Below, piece by piece: positions 1 through 11,327 of a stretch of DNA of 64,000 nucleotides. The translations under genes were made by a program, and so were the position numbers. The notes beneath the pieces were generated by a model. It made no database searches. It was not told the DNA's origin and was given only the letters and a program-made list of their open reading frames with translations. The stretch is taken from contig OZ024882.1 of NCBI GenBank assembly GCA_964017185.1, forward strand, positions 41,771,431 to 41,835,430. The letters are read 5' to 3'. How positions within the stretch are numbered: the first letter of the stretch is position 1; every line of letters begins with the position of its first letter. Origin of the DNA: Rugalucina vietnamica. Its lineage: Eukaryota; Mollusca; Bivalvia; Lucinida; Lucinidae.

Positions 1-145
1 GCCACGTTCTTCTTGCGGATGTGCCAGGTGGTTTTTCTCCGGGTCTTCCCGTTTTCGCACCACCTACTGAATACTGATTGGCCAGTCTCATATGAGCTGA
101 AATAATTTTGAAAGGGACGTATAACTCAATAAAATCAGCCTTCAA
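1..145 (+). mobile_element. 3' tail of a tRNA-derived SINE (family 1)
   Basis: The first 145 bases match the 3' half of the complete SINE at 39577-39838. Shared landmarks are the block around TGCCAGGTGGTTTTTCTCCG and the later TTGAAAGGGACG. The tRNA-like head lies beyond the left edge. Assignment rests on comparison with the two complete copies in the window. Confidence 0.7.
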
Positions 146-516
146 AAGCTACATTTAACAGACAATTACAGTCATGGATGTGTGTGCGTGCGTGTTGTGT
201 ATATGTGCAGTCACTTTTGTCTGTAACAGTGAAGATTCGGCTTGAAATGAACATAAGAGGCACATCATTGTTAGCCTAATAATGTTAGGCATCCCCTTGT
301 TATCAGTTTGTCACTGAACCGCGGTTTCAAGCCTCACACAAAGACTTTAAAAGCCTTGGATCGAACAAGGCGAATACACCCACCACATCACTAGGGGACG
401 CTTTTAGAAACCGGAAGTTGTTAGCAATCCACTTCAGTATTACTTGTTTAGAACAGAAACTGTTCCTGAAACGGATCGAAGGTCGAATGAGTCAATAGTG
501 AAAAACGTAGACATAA
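146..516. other. No gene seen
   Basis: AT-rich non-coding DNA with a short GT-rich stretch near 180-210. No gene or clear repeat was recognised. Confidence 0.5.
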
Positions 517-790
517 CGAAAACATGCCCATGCAATATACAGAAAAAAAAAATCGTTGTAAAAGATCTAAGATTTCATTAGAATTTTTTAAATAGTTTTC
601 TTATTTTTGCTCAAAACATAGATTGTGGGTACACGTTAGAACCGCCTCGACGATGCGGTTCTAATGAGTACCCACTATCATTGTTTTGGAACAAAAATAC
701 AAGACATAGGTATACCCCGGCATATCCCAGTTTTTTCTATATGAAAGTGGGGTTTAAGGGGGCATATATTGCACGGACATGTTTTCCTTA
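517..790. repeat. MITE family 2, complete copy
   Basis: A terminal-inverted-repeat element. The left end reads CGAAAACATGCCCATGCAAT and the right end is a close reverse complement around TTGCACGGACATGTTTTCC. The centre carries a small hairpin (GAACCGCCTCGACGATGCGG region). Related copies lie at 7488-7713, 25325-25613, 45565-45750 and 63515-63728, with a fragment at 30714-30910. There is no coding capacity, so it is non-autonomous. Confidence 0.75.
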
Positions 791-1182
791 TGATGTTTCA
801 TCCGTTGTATTTCGAGAGCATGGACATTTGGCACTCCATTATGGTAGATAAACTGTTTCATGTACAACCTGATTAGGTGTAGAGGCTCGTCCAATCTTTA
901 GTCCGTCCGAGGTCATTTCGCATTCCCATACCGAGCACATAATTTGTGTTGGGAAAGTGAATGATACTACATAATTCCCTAATTGGTAGGCACTTAATTG
1001 TTAAGATAAAATGTAAGTTGATAAAATGTAAGTTGACGCTATAAGTTCAATCCACTTCTTCAAGATCAGTATACTGCACGAAATAAGTTACGGTGACTAA
1101 TGTGTAAGGCCCAACAGTAAAAACATACACAAATAACAGGCGTAAAAATGAAACTTGCTTAATACATTTATGAGTATATAAA
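791..1182. other. No gene seen
   Basis: AT-rich sequence. A short direct duplication (GATAAAATGTAAGTT twice) lies near 1005-1035. Nothing else was recognised. Confidence 0.4.
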
Positions 1183-1421
1183 ATGAACCGCCTCGTGGGA
1201 AAACCAACAATCTGCATAGGCGAAAACAAAGACGCAGATCAGCTTCGCGGTAACCGCGAAGCTGATCAGCGCATTTGTTTTCGCTACTCGGATAGTACAA
1301 TTCCTCTTCTACTTAAATCCGAAATTTGAAGCTTCTAGCTCTTTTCTGTGCTTGTACAGGTTGGTTTGTGTCGGACCTGTTCGGAAACCACATTGTTGGT
1401 TTTCCCACGAGGCGGCTCAAA
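1183..1421. repeat. MITE family 1 copy
   Basis: About 240 bp bounded by inverted ends (GAACCGCCTCGTGGGAAAAC and its complement at the right). It contains a strong internal palindrome, CAGCTTCGCGGTAACCGCGAAGCTG. The bases AAAT flank both sides, a possible 4-bp target duplication. Eight copies occur in the window, in both orientations. Confidence 0.8.
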
Positions 1422-1947
1422 TGTTCTAGTCAACAATGCTTTAGAGATTATGGGTTTCTATTGCAGCAGATTTTTAGAGTTTGCCGTTACTGCTGCATCG
1501 CAATCTTAAATCACAGCTGGCTCTTCTAATTGCATTCAGTATGGTAAGTATGGCAGTGTATTAACCTTCGAATGACCTTTGGTTAAAAATGAAGCTGCAT
1601 ATTATGAGTTGTGACATTACATGCACAATGAATTGATGATGTTTTCTGTTTTCATTTTAAACGCCTGTCATAATTTATTGCCACATTTAAACTTAGACTA
1701 TTGTTCATACATGTTTAGGATTATAACTTAATTTTAAGGATATTTTACAAAATATTTGCATTGAGCATACTGATTGAGGAACTCATGAAACATTTTCAAC
1801 AAGGCGATTCTCCTCAGTACCATAAAGATATGTGGTTATAGAGAATTGAAAACATTATTCGTAATTTGCATCCAGATAAATTTCGCCGTCCTCTACAATT
1901 TAGTCACGCGCTTATTAAAAACAAAACAACAAAATAAGATTTCGAAA
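1422..1947 (+). promoter_or_regulatory. 5' flank of the CBM9-like gene
   Basis: AT-rich, free of recognised repeats, and directly upstream of the proposed start codon. The 5' UTR and promoter of the gene probably lie here. No convincing TATA box or initiator was identified, so this is positional inference only. Confidence 0.3.
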
Positions 1948-2171
1948 ATGGCGGGTTACATTATAGTAGACGTGAAAACCAGGAAAATATTGATTCCATG
2001 TGTTATAATAGCATTGTTTTTATTTGTTATTGGAATCATTATCGGCTATTTTTCGGCACCAAGAAGGACGTCAAAGACGTCGACGTCAACATCGTGTAGT
2101 TTGACGGAGGCGGTGAAGTCATCGTGTCCTGTTGACAGTTTTACTGACATCGGCAAAAGATATTTTAAAAG
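1948..2171 (+). CDS. CBM9-like gene exon 1 (membrane anchor)
   Basis: Starts at the ATG of MAGYIIVDVKTRK. An earlier in-frame ATG at 1846 would add a 34-residue extension lacking a good context, so 1948 is preferred. It encodes the transmembrane helix and a Ser/Thr/Cys-containing stalk, and ends at a consensus donor (AG|GTAAGT) in phase 2. Confidence 0.8.
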
Positions 2172-5100
2172 GTAAGTGTACGATCTGTGTCTCATCAGGC
2201 ATGTTTATATAGTTCGGCAAATGGGTCACTGTATGGGCGGCAACTTTAATATTCATATCTGGGCGTGGTCGGCTAGTCCATCTGTTCAAGTAGGGAGATA
2301 ATAGAAAAGTCGAATTCAGTCAGCCTAGAACGCTGTCACATATTTTACCGTTAAAGATCAGCTACTTATTTTGTCCAATCCAGTAAACTAGACAAACTCG
2401 GATTTTCATTCTAACGGACAACATGTGAGTTGAGTCTTTCAACTGTATACCTTTTGCTATTACCTAGGTTAAAAGTAGACCATACCCAATAACGTATTCA
2501 TAAGGTAACGCCCATACAGTGACCTATTTGCCGAGCTTTTTTCTTTATATCATTAAAGTGTTTTGATTTCAAGTATTATGTGAGCCGCGCCATGAGAAAA
2601 CCAATATTCTGGGCTCCGACCAGGTCACACACAAATCGTCCTGTGCAGTCACAGGATCGGGCTAGAGACTTGAAATTTTGGTTTTAAGTAGAAGAGGAAT
2701 TTTACTATCCAAGTAGCGAAAACAACAGCTGATCTGCGCCTTTGGTTTCGCACATGCAGATTGTTGTTTTTTCCTATGCAGTGGCTCATATCAAATGAAG
2801 ACCCTATTGGCTTTGCCTACTTTTACTTACCATGTTAACTCATTATCAGTGTCAGCTAGACGATGTCTCAATTCAAAGAGTGTCCCGTTATCACAACGTC
2901 CATAATCGTTTTTCAGTTTTAACAATGGTTATATAGCTGGGCGCTGTATGGTGCATGCGCGGATCCAGAGGGGGGGGGGGGGGGGGACCGGGGGTCCGGA
3001 CCCCCCTGGAGTTTGAAAATTTTACCTAAAAAAAGGTAATTTCGGGATTTTTTGAGGGTTGGACCCCCCCCCCCCCTCGTCTTCTCATGAAAATTTCTGG
3101 ATCCGCGCATGTGGTGAAGTTTTTATGAGAAGGTTAATATTTCGTATTTACTAGTAAGAGCCTGTCTAGTGACGGTACATGATCTAGTATAGGACTCTGA
3201 CTCGAGAGGTCCTGGATTCGATCACCACTTGGGCACCAAGTTGTGCCCTTGAGCAAGACACATTAGCCCTACAGAGTCACTAATTAATACAGAGAGTGGT
3301 AAAGCGGTGGCTTCGTCCCGACATGACTGAATAAGTACTGACAGGGACAAACGAACTGAACTACGTAGAAGTCGCGCACGCGTTCCTAGTTGCTTATTTT
3401 ATACACTTTCTTCACCAGATATGTCGAGAACGACCTAATCGTCTGTGTGAAAGACTCGAGCGCCTGCAACAGTTACAGACTACCGAGGACCTACAACGCC
3501 TACCATCTGAATGGACAACAGATCAATATTGATGGTCGCCTTGACGACAGCGCGTGGCAGGAAGTGCCATGGTCAGAGAAATTTGTGGACATGCGCAGTG
3601 AGGTCTATCCGGAACCGTATTTGGAAACGAAAATTAAGATGAGGTATCCAATGGTTATGATTGTAGTTGTCTGAACGTTAAAGCAACACACAAAAAGAAA
3701 TCCAATGGTATCTATACATGTACTTCAGTCATGTGACCCCTTTTCGTTTGAACTTTTAATGTATTGAGAAGTTGACACCTGTTACCACGTATCACATCCA
3801 GATACTTTCCATAAGATGTACGCAGCAAACTATGCAGTTAGGCAAAATCAGCAAAACCAGATCTGCCTCAGCTGTCCTACGTTACCACTCCAAGTTTAGC
3901 AGTATATCGTGGATACAATTATCATATCAACGAGTTGTAATGTCATTAGCTAATCATTGCAAGTAAATTGATTGATTTTGTTAAACGATTGTAGAATTGA
4001 GCGGTCTGTTGTTCATCTTAAGCCTAGGTTACATTTGCCCCGATCATCGTACGATTTTTCGGTCTGCGATTTTCTCTACGATTTTTAGACATCGTAGGAG
4101 ATCGTGGGCTACGACGTATGTGTTAACAATTCATACGGGCATCGTGCGATTTTTTGATCTGCCATTTGTCGACGTTCTCATACAAAAACGCAAGGCGATC
4201 GTACGGCAGTCGTATGTCTCCGCAGATAGTACGTAGATATCGTACGGATCCCGTGCGTTGTCCGTACGGAGTCCCTATACGTTTTGATACAAAACGCAAG
4301 GAGGCCGCACGGTAGTCGTAGGGTCTCCGCAGACTGTTAGTGGATATCGTACGGAGTCCCTTGGACTTCTGACGGATGCCTTGGTTACATTTGGCCTACG
4401 ATTAGCTTGCGATGATCGTACGATGCCATTTTTTTTTTTTGCATTTTTGTGCGGCCTCCGCAGGGTGACCTCACGATGTCCCTACGATTCTACGACTTCC
4501 TACGATCTCCGTGGCCTCTACGATCTTGTAATAGTCTGCACTATTACAAATTTTAAAATCGTAAGACCGTAGACACGTCGTAGGGCATCATACGGGCACC
4601 GTACGGATACCGTGCGATAATCGAGCGGTCACCGCACGATTTTTTTATGATAATTTGGGAACAAAAGTCGTACAGTGATCGTAGGGAGGCCGCAAGGGGT
4701 CATGCCTAGTAGGTTACATTTGCCCCGATCATTGTACGATTTTTCGGTCCGCGATTTCCCTACGATTTTTTAAAAATCGAATGTGATCATGGGCTACGAC
4801 GTAGGTGTTTACAATTCATACGGGCATCGTTCGATTTCTTGTTCTAGCTTTCTTCGATGTCCTGAGTCGGAACTGTTTGGAGATCGTAGGGAAATCAAAG
4901 GGTCTCCGCACACTTTAAGTTGAAATCGTACGGAGCCCGTGCGATGGCCGTGAGGAGTCCTTACGATTTCTTGCGGTCTCCTTACGATAGCCGTACGATG
5001 TTAGGTGTCTGTACGATTTTAATAAACTTGTGATATAACCGTACGGATGCCGCACGATCACCCTATTTTTTTAAGGTCTACGATTATCTTATTATTTTAG

Positions 5101-8100
5101 TCCCCAAATTATCATAAAACCGTGCAGTGACCGCACGATCATCGCAGGGTTTCCGTAAGGCGCCCGTACGATGATGCTACCTACGACGTGTCAACGGGCT
5201 ACGGTCTTACGATTTTTAAAATTTGTAAAAGTGCAGACTACTACAAAATCGTAGAGGCTACTGAGATCGTAGGAAGCCGTAGGAAGTCGTAGGAAGCCGT
5301 AGAATCGTAGGGGCATCGTAGGGTCACCCTGCGGAGACCGCACGAAAATGCAAAAAATGGCATCGTACGATCATCGCAAGTTAATCGTACGGCAAATGTA
5401 ACCTAGGCTTTAATAATCGCCGATGATTCAGTGCCATCAGGATGTAAATCAAATCCTATTCCAAAATTGGAAACCTAAACATATTTTTTGTTCCTGTGGA
5501 AATATTTAATACCAAGCACGCTTCCAGTCTCCCCTTTTCGCCCCACCTACTAACTTGAGAGCTAAACTATTGAATGGGACGAAAAACAGAATGTAAAAGA
5601 AAGAGAGAAAAAAATGGTGACAGGACTGTTTTCTTCTCATTTCACGAGTGAATTACATTCTATTCTCCTGTCTTGTTTTCATTTTCAGCTGAAATCCCAC
5701 ACGTATACTTTGGCCTTTCTGTACCTTCTAATCAACAAATTAATTAAGATTATCATTGGTTCCCAATAAATTATATAATTTGAGCCGCCTCATGGGAAAA
5801 CCAACAATCTGCATATGCGTAAACATAAACGCAGATCAGCTTCGCGGTAACCGCGAAGCTGATCAGCGCCTTTGTTTTCGCTACACGGATAGTACAATTC
5901 CTCTTCTTCTTAAATCCGAAATTGCAAGCTTCTAGCCTGTTTCTGTGACTGTACAGGTCGGTTTGTGTCGAACCTGTTCAGAAACCACATTGTTGGTTTT
6001 CCCACGAAGTGGCTCAAAATTTTATTTATCTGTCTAAGCATATGTGCTTTAGCCTATAAGACATTTCATAAGTCTAATGACTTGCTTTACTGTCACAGTG
6101 TAATAGCTCTGTCACACATTCACGTATCAGCGGCGTATCGCTCACGTATCTATGAAAATGTCGATACGCCGAGGTCTGAGCCGTATTTTGCTCGAGAGAC
6201 GTATGTACCACGTCCCGTGGCGTATCCGTGACGTATCTGTATTCGTATGGAATTTCACTTTCGTATGTACGGCGTATCAATGCGTATGTGCTACGTACGT
6301 GCGACGTATGTATGGCGTATGAAGTGTACGCGTGACGTATCTACGGCGTATGTACTACGTTCCATTCTTATCTGCGGCGTATCTGTTCTGTACCAATTGT
6401 TTTTTAATACCTATGAGAACAAACTTTGCTCATGCAATTCGCACATTATAGTTATCAAATTAAAAGAGGTCGAAGATGCCACCGGAGAAATCTAGATAAT
6501 CTAGATTAACACCGAAAAAAAAACGAGGTGGTGGTGGGGGAACATCTTCAAGCTCTCCATCCTTGTCGTAAGACCACATGAACAAAGACGGAGGCTACAC
6601 CAAGCGTAGCCATGAAAGAACCCTGCACGACACCCCGAACCGTGAGAAACATTTGATCCATGACTTCGGAAAAACGAAAACATACATATAGAAGCATTAA
6701 GATTCTCTTGGAACGCCACAAAATATTCCTAATACTCCTAATACGTCACACATACTCCACAGTCGCGAAACGAACGTAGCACATACGTAGCACATACGCC
6801 ATTGATACGCGAGATACGCCACACGTACGTCGCTGATACGCCGTAGATACGAAAAGACATTCGAGGATACGCCACACATACGTAGCAGATACGAAAGGTT
6901 AAAATGCCACGTAACCGTGACGTATGTACAGCGTACCTGTACGCTGTACATACGTCACGGTTACGTGGCATTTTAACCGTTACGTACGTGTGGCGTATAA
7001 GGAGTATGAGCTTCGTATCTACGACGTACCTGCCACGTTGCTTTCGTATGTACCACGTATGTGTGACGTATGTACGGCGTATCGGACCTGCTACGTACGT
7101 GCTACAAATTTTTAAGTGCACACATAAAAAAACGTAGCACCTCGGCGTATGAGGAGTATGACCTACGTATCGAAGAGTATGAGCTACGTATGCCCACGTA
7201 TCTACGACGTACGTGTGACGTACCTTTCGTATCTCGATACGCCGTAGATACGTGAGTCGATACGCGAATGTGTGACAGCCCTATAATAATTACAATTTTC
7301 CGACCTAAATGTGACTTTTCATGTCCCTTTCTACAGACTGGGTGAAACCTTTGCGCATCTTAAACATAGGAGGAATGGCTCGGCAACTTTGGCAATTTGA
7401 GTACAAATTGCTCATCATAATAACTTAACAACTACTTGCCTTTTCTTTTGAGACGTGTTTATTTCATTTTAATATTTATATTATGGGGCCATTAGGAAAA
7501 CATGTCCGTGTAAAATATACCCCCTCATACCCCACATTTACATAGCAAAACTGGGGTATGCAGGGCGGTATACGTACATATTTTTCTTATTTTTGCTCCA
7601 AAATATAGATTGTAGGTACTCGTTAGAACCACCTCGCCGATAAAATTTTCAATTTTTACAGCTGAAAAAAAAAATTCTCTGTATATTGCATGGGTAAGTT
7701 TTCGTAATGCAATTTTGACCTGACCGCCAATTTTATTTCTTCTGTTTTTGTCAACAGATGGGACGACTCGCGCTTATATGTCGGAGCCTATATCCAGGAG
7801 ACCAACCTCTGGGCTACATTCACACAGCCGGACAGCGGTATATTCCGGGAAAATGGCTTTGAAATGCTCATGGACGTGGATGGTTCCATGTTTTACTATA
7901 AACAGATGCAGATAAATGTGCTGGGAACAATGATGGACCAGGTCCTGATCAACTCGCCAGCCGACCAGGGTGGTGGCAGGTAATCACCAGAATAACATTT
8001 CCGTAATGTGTACACCTTTACACCCTATTTATAGGTTAATTCTGGTGTGTAAAGGGAGAGTAAGAATAGAGGGACCAGGAATCGATGCAATCATTTAAAG

Positions 8101-11003
8101 TCCCAACATAGACACCAGGTGGGAAAGAAAATACATGATAGAACACAACAAAACATTTTTCCGACAACACACACAAAGAGCAGACTGACTAGCTCTTTCC
8201 AAACAAGGTAGCCATCCGGCTAAGTTTCAACCGGAACAAAAGGCAACGAGCACGACAGAGAGGAGGCACAATAAACAGTAGTATAATGAACATATTTACC
8301 AATTTTCCTTGGACACGATTATCGTTTTACTGGGGACGAGTATAATAAAGATAAACCACTTTTCCTGGCACACCGCCTATCGTTTTTACTGGGGACAACA
8401 CCGAAAACTATTTTTCCCTCGATTTCATAAAGAAAGAAAACTAAATAAAAACAAGAATGGTGTTCAACTGGCGCACACATGTAACAAAATCTTTTGATGT
8501 AATTAAGTTAAAATCCCAACCAAAAACACCAGAAATACAGAGATTATCATTAATAAAACCATTTTTACCAGGAGAGCGAAATTACCATTTCTATCAGTAC
8601 AGCGAAATTGTATTAGCGATTAGTAAAACGGATTAGAAAACCAAGATCTCAACTGGCTAACACATGTATTACAAAATATTGCTGCAAATAAAGCCAAAAC
8701 CTCAACCCGAAGATACTAGGCGGGAGGGAGACCATTTCCACCAGTTCATCAAGATGTTCATTTATGAAACTAAACAAGAACCAAACAAGAAAAGCAGCAA
8801 CTCGACCATAATAAAATCAAAAACACCCCGACGAGCATTGTTCTTGTTATTGCTTCAAAACGACTAAAATCCATTTGGAAAAAGAAATATATAGGCGTGT
8901 TTTCGTTATGATACGTTGCTTCAGAGCGTCATTCTTCCTTAGCCATAAAGTTAATAAAGTTATACAAGAAGGCACCCGAAATTTGCATGTAAAATAAATT
9001 TTTCACTTCACCCGAGATTAAGCCTAATAAATTCTAAACTGCTGTCACACTATCGCGTATCGACTCACGTGTCTACGGCGTATCAAGATACGAAAGGTAC
9101 GTCACACATACGTGAACATACGTAGTTCATACTCCTCGATACGTAGCTCTTACTCCTCATACGCCGAGGTGCTTCGTTTTTTATGTGTGCACTTAAAAAT
9201 TCGTAGCACGTACGTGACAGGTCCGATACGCCGTACATACGTCACACATACGTGGTACATACGAAAGCAACGTGACAGGTACGCCGTAGATACGTAGCTC
9301 ATACTCCTGATACGCCACACGTATGTCGCGGTTAACATACCACGTAACCGTGACGTATGTACAGCGTATCTTTCGTATCTGCTACGTATGTGTGACGTAT
9401 GTGTGGCGTATCCTCGACTCCCGTTTCGTGTCTACGGCGTATCAGCGACGTGCGTGTGGCGTATCTCACGTATCAGTGGCGTATGTGCTACGTATGTGCT
9501 ACGTACGTTTCGCTGCTGTGGAGTATGTGTGACGTATTAGGAATATTAGGAATATTTTGTGGCGTTCCAAGACACTCTTAATGCTTCTATATAAATGTTT
9601 TCGTTTTTCCGAAGTCATGGATCAGATGTTTCTCTCGGTTCGAAATGCCGTGCAGGGTTCATTCAGGGCTACGCCTCTGCTTTTGTTCATGTCGTCTTAT
9701 GACCAGGATGGGGAGCTGGGAGATGTCCCCCAGCCTCGGGGTTTTTCTTCGTTGTTAATCTAGATTATCCAGTAATATAATGTGCAAATTGCATGAGCAA
9801 AGTGAAAACAGCCGTTTGTTCTCATAGGTATAAAAAAGCAATTGGTACAGGACAGATACGCCGCAGATAAGAATGGAACGTAGTACATACGTCGTACATA
9901 CGTCACGCGTACGCTTCATACGCCACACATACGTCACACGTACGTAGCACATACACCTTAATACGCCGTACATACGAAAGGGAAATTCCATACTAATACA
10001 GATACGTCACTGATACGCCACAGGAACGTAGCAGGTACGTCACACGTACGTGGTACATACGTCGCTCGAGCAAAATACGGCTCAGACCTAGGCGTATCGC
10101 AATTTTCATAGATACGCGAGCGATACGCCGCTGATACGTGAATATGTGACAGAGGCTATACTAGAGAGTGTCTGGATTTCTAGACAAAAATATCGAAATC
10201 TAATTAATTAAAAAGGAGAGATTCCATGGTCTAGACATCGGATAAACAAATGCGCAGCTGATTTCCGTATCCGCGGCATAACATTTTTAGACTGATTATG
10301 TTTGTTTTGACATTGTCACCGACAGGTAGCGCTTTAGCACGGATGTCTCGTCTTGTCTCACGAGAATGTTTGTTTTGATGCTTTCAGATTGATTGAATGG
10401 CACGCCGGTACCAGCAGCGCAGTGTACATCGACGGAACGGTAAACACCCCCGGGGACACTGACCGATTCTGGACCGCTGAGATGTCCTTCACATTTGCTG
10501 CACTTGCGGCTAACTCCTCAAGATCATCCCCGACCCCCGCCAATAACGAGGCGTGGTTTATCAATTTCGGACGATCGGAGCAAAGTTTGAATGTAACAGC
10601 CGATAACAGATATGTCCAAAACAGGAATATTCCTACGCAATGGTGGTCATGGCAACCATGTTATGCAATCAACTTGCATCTTCAGGATCGATGGGGTTTG
10701 GTTCAGTTTAAACGGGATTCGAACGATAAGAAGTTCAATTTTGAACGCTGGCATATATACAGAGCATTGTTTGACATGTTGGATGCAATGAAAAAGTATA
10801 AAGCATTGAATGCCAAGTACACTAACCTTGTTGAAGAACTTGATTTACCGCCATATTTGTTGTCACGCACATGCGTAGAAATACCGGAAATAGAACTTAC
10901 GACACGAAATGGAGAGAAAGACTTTTTGATAACTGTTAAATCGAAGCTTATCACGCACAAGCCTGCACATATACGATCAGACAGACTGGTCACTTTTGAA
11001 TAA
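1948..11003 (+). CDS. Type II membrane protein with extracellular CBM9-like domain (4 exons, complete)
   Basis: Four exons (1948-2171, 3419-3643, 7758-7979, 10388-11003) join in frame. Every intron is phase 2, splits an AG|A arginine codon and has GT/AG ends. They give 428 residues and a TAA stop. Residues about 13-35 form one transmembrane helix after a short basic N-terminus (type II anchor). A Ser/Thr-rich stalk follows, then a domain of roughly 200 residues. Its features match carbohydrate-binding family 9/DOMON-like proteins: IDGRLDDSAW near the start, WDDSRLYVGAYI, a central FGRSEQSLN, and a closing INLHLQDRWGLVQF. The C-terminal 90 residues contain a charged helix and no recognised domain. 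In this family the domain binds carbohydrate at the cell surface; ligand and role here are unknown. The introns are packed with MITEs and motif-array elements. The start ATG has A at -3 and G at +4. Confidence 0.85.
2211..2537. repeat. Hairpin MITE in intron 1
   Basis: About 60-bp inverted ends: GGCAAATGGGTCACTGTATG at the left and the complement of GGCAAATAGGTCACTGTATG at the right. Each continues with partly matching sequence inward. No coding capacity. The only copy noticed in the window. Confidence 0.75.
2582..2787. repeat. MITE family 1 copy, inverted and slightly shortened
   Basis: Same family as 1183-1421 in the opposite orientation. The internal palindrome is partly deleted, leaving AACAGCTGATCTGCGCC. 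Confidence 0.7.
2954..3111. repeat. Short GC-rich TIR element
   Basis: Ends are CATGCGCGGATCCAGA and its near-perfect complement. The inside has a long G run and a long C run. The pentamer TGGTG directly flanks both sides (2949-2953 and 3112-3116), a probable target duplication. Confidence 0.75.
3175..3345 (+). mobile_element. tRNA-derived SINE (family 2)
   Basis: A tRNA-like segment with a B-box-like GGATTCGATCACC is followed by CCTTGAGCAAGACACAT and GGTGGCTTCGTCCCGACATG. The same order is found, interrupted by another SINE, at 39470-39910. It lies in intron 1 of the CBM9-like gene. Confidence 0.6.
3419..3643 (+). CDS. CBM9-like gene exon 2
   Basis: The acceptor is TTTCTTCACCAG and the donor AG|GTATCC. 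It encodes the linker and the first part of the binding domain, including NIDGRLDDSAWQEVPW, the typical opening of CBM9-like domains. Phase 2 on both sides. Confidence 0.85.
4021..5409. mobile_element. Motif-array TIR element A (TTA target duplication)
   Basis: Perfect terminal repeats AGCCTAGGTTACATTTGCC and its complement bound 1389 bp. TTA lies directly outside both ends (4018-4020 and 5410-5412). The interior is almost entirely degenerate copies of a short motif such as ATCGTACGG or CGTAGGG in both orientations. Extra internal copies of the terminus lie near 4383 and 4708, which suggests nested or duplicated arrays. The 3-bp TWA duplication is the hallmark of PIF/Harbinger insertions. There is no transposase. 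It sits in intron 2 of the CBM9-like gene. Confidence 0.8.
5782..6015. repeat. MITE family 1 copy
   Basis: Intact inverted ends (GAGCCGCCTCATGGGAAAAC at the left) and the complete internal palindrome around GCGGTAACCGCGAAGC. It lies in intron 2, just before element B1. Confidence 0.8.
6104..7283. mobile_element. Motif-array TIR element B1 (TAA target duplication)
   Basis: The ends read TAGCTCTGTCACACATTC and, on the other strand, TAGGGCTGTCACACATTC, with TAA outside both ends. Outer thirds are arrays of degenerate CGTATG/CGTACGT-type units in both directions. The middle (about 6400-6720) is ordinary sequence shared with B2. The arrays lack stop codons by composition, so overlapping open frames appear on both strands; they are not genes. 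Non-autonomous, in intron 2. Confidence 0.78.
7488..7713. repeat. MITE family 2 copy
   Basis: The ends (GGAAAACATGTCCGTG at the left and the CTGTATATTGCATGG region at the right) match the family. It ends about 45 bases upstream of exon 3 of the CBM9-like gene. Confidence 0.65.
7758..7979 (+). CDS. CBM9-like gene exon 3
   Basis: The acceptor is TTTTTGTCAACAG and the donor AG|GTAATC. It encodes WDDSRLYVGAYIQETNLW and the FEMLMDVDGS strand region, the core of the beta-sandwich. No earlier initiator is needed because the exon reads directly from the splice site. Phase 2 on both sides. Confidence 0.85.
8040..8900. repeat. Weak diverged tandem repeat in intron 3
   Basis: Three irregularly spaced, diverged units recur near 8085-8130, 8505-8550 and 8690-8730. 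Each has the form AAATCCCAACC followed by ACACCAG. An old tandem or SINE-like repeat is possible. No gene was recognised. Confidence 0.3.
9038..10158. mobile_element. Motif-array TIR element B2, inverted copy of B1
   Basis: The same element as B1 in reverse orientation: its right end reads in reverse TAGCCTCTGTCACATATTC, then matching CGTATCAGCGGCG arrays. The internal module is at about 9545-9860. Flanks are TAA at the left and TAC at the right, a slightly decayed duplication. It lies in intron 3 of the CBM9-like gene, so B1 and B2 bracket exon 3 as an inverted pair. Confidence 0.75.
10388..11003 (+). CDS. CBM9-like gene exon 4 (terminal)
   Basis: The acceptor is TGATGCTTTCAG and the stop is TAA at 11001-11003. 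It encodes the second half of the domain (IEWHAG, FWTAEMSF, FINFGRSEQS, then INLHLQDRWGLVQF) and a C-terminal tail of about 90 residues with a charged helical segment. An AATAAA lies 13 bases after the stop. Confidence 0.88.
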
Positions 11004-11016
11004 TGATGATAATGAT

Positions 11017-11022
11017 AATAAA
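11017..11022 (+). terminator. Polyadenylation signal of the CBM9-like gene
   Basis: AATAAA 13 bases after the TAA stop. A weaker ATTAAA lies near 11134. The very short 3' UTR implied by the first signal makes the second a real alternative. Confidence 0.55.
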
Positions 11023-11327
11023 GAAATCATTCGTTTCAATGACATTTTTCGTAATGTTTGTTGCTTTTTTTTACGTATATTCTTGCCAATATAATGTGTA
11101 GCGTACAAGTTAAGTATGTTTTGTATTTTAGAAATTAAATCAGTAGCATTAGTTATAAAGGCAAGTATAGCCCCTGTGTCCTTGCAAAGGATTCATCATG
11201 GTCACCATGCCTACATAAACTCCCAAAGCACATTCAGTACAAAAGCTCGTTCCGACATTTGTCACTGTAGTACCACTGACGGAGAGCAATGAACGATTTA
11301 GGAGGTTCCTAGAACAAAAATTGCTTA

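Noticed and set aside
4021-5409. Possible CRISPR-like array or replication origin because of regular short repeats
   Set aside because: Repeats are degenerate, occur in both orientations and have no uniform spacers; eukaryotic context with TIRs and TTA flanks fits a transposable element.
6697-7255. Several overlapping open frames of 60-127 codons on both strands
   Set aside because: They lie in CGTATG-type motif arrays that lack stop codons by composition. Frames are open on both strands at once and repeat the same few residues.
9112-9532. Open frames in element B2
   Set aside because: The same composition effect in the inverted copy; no codon bias and no domain.
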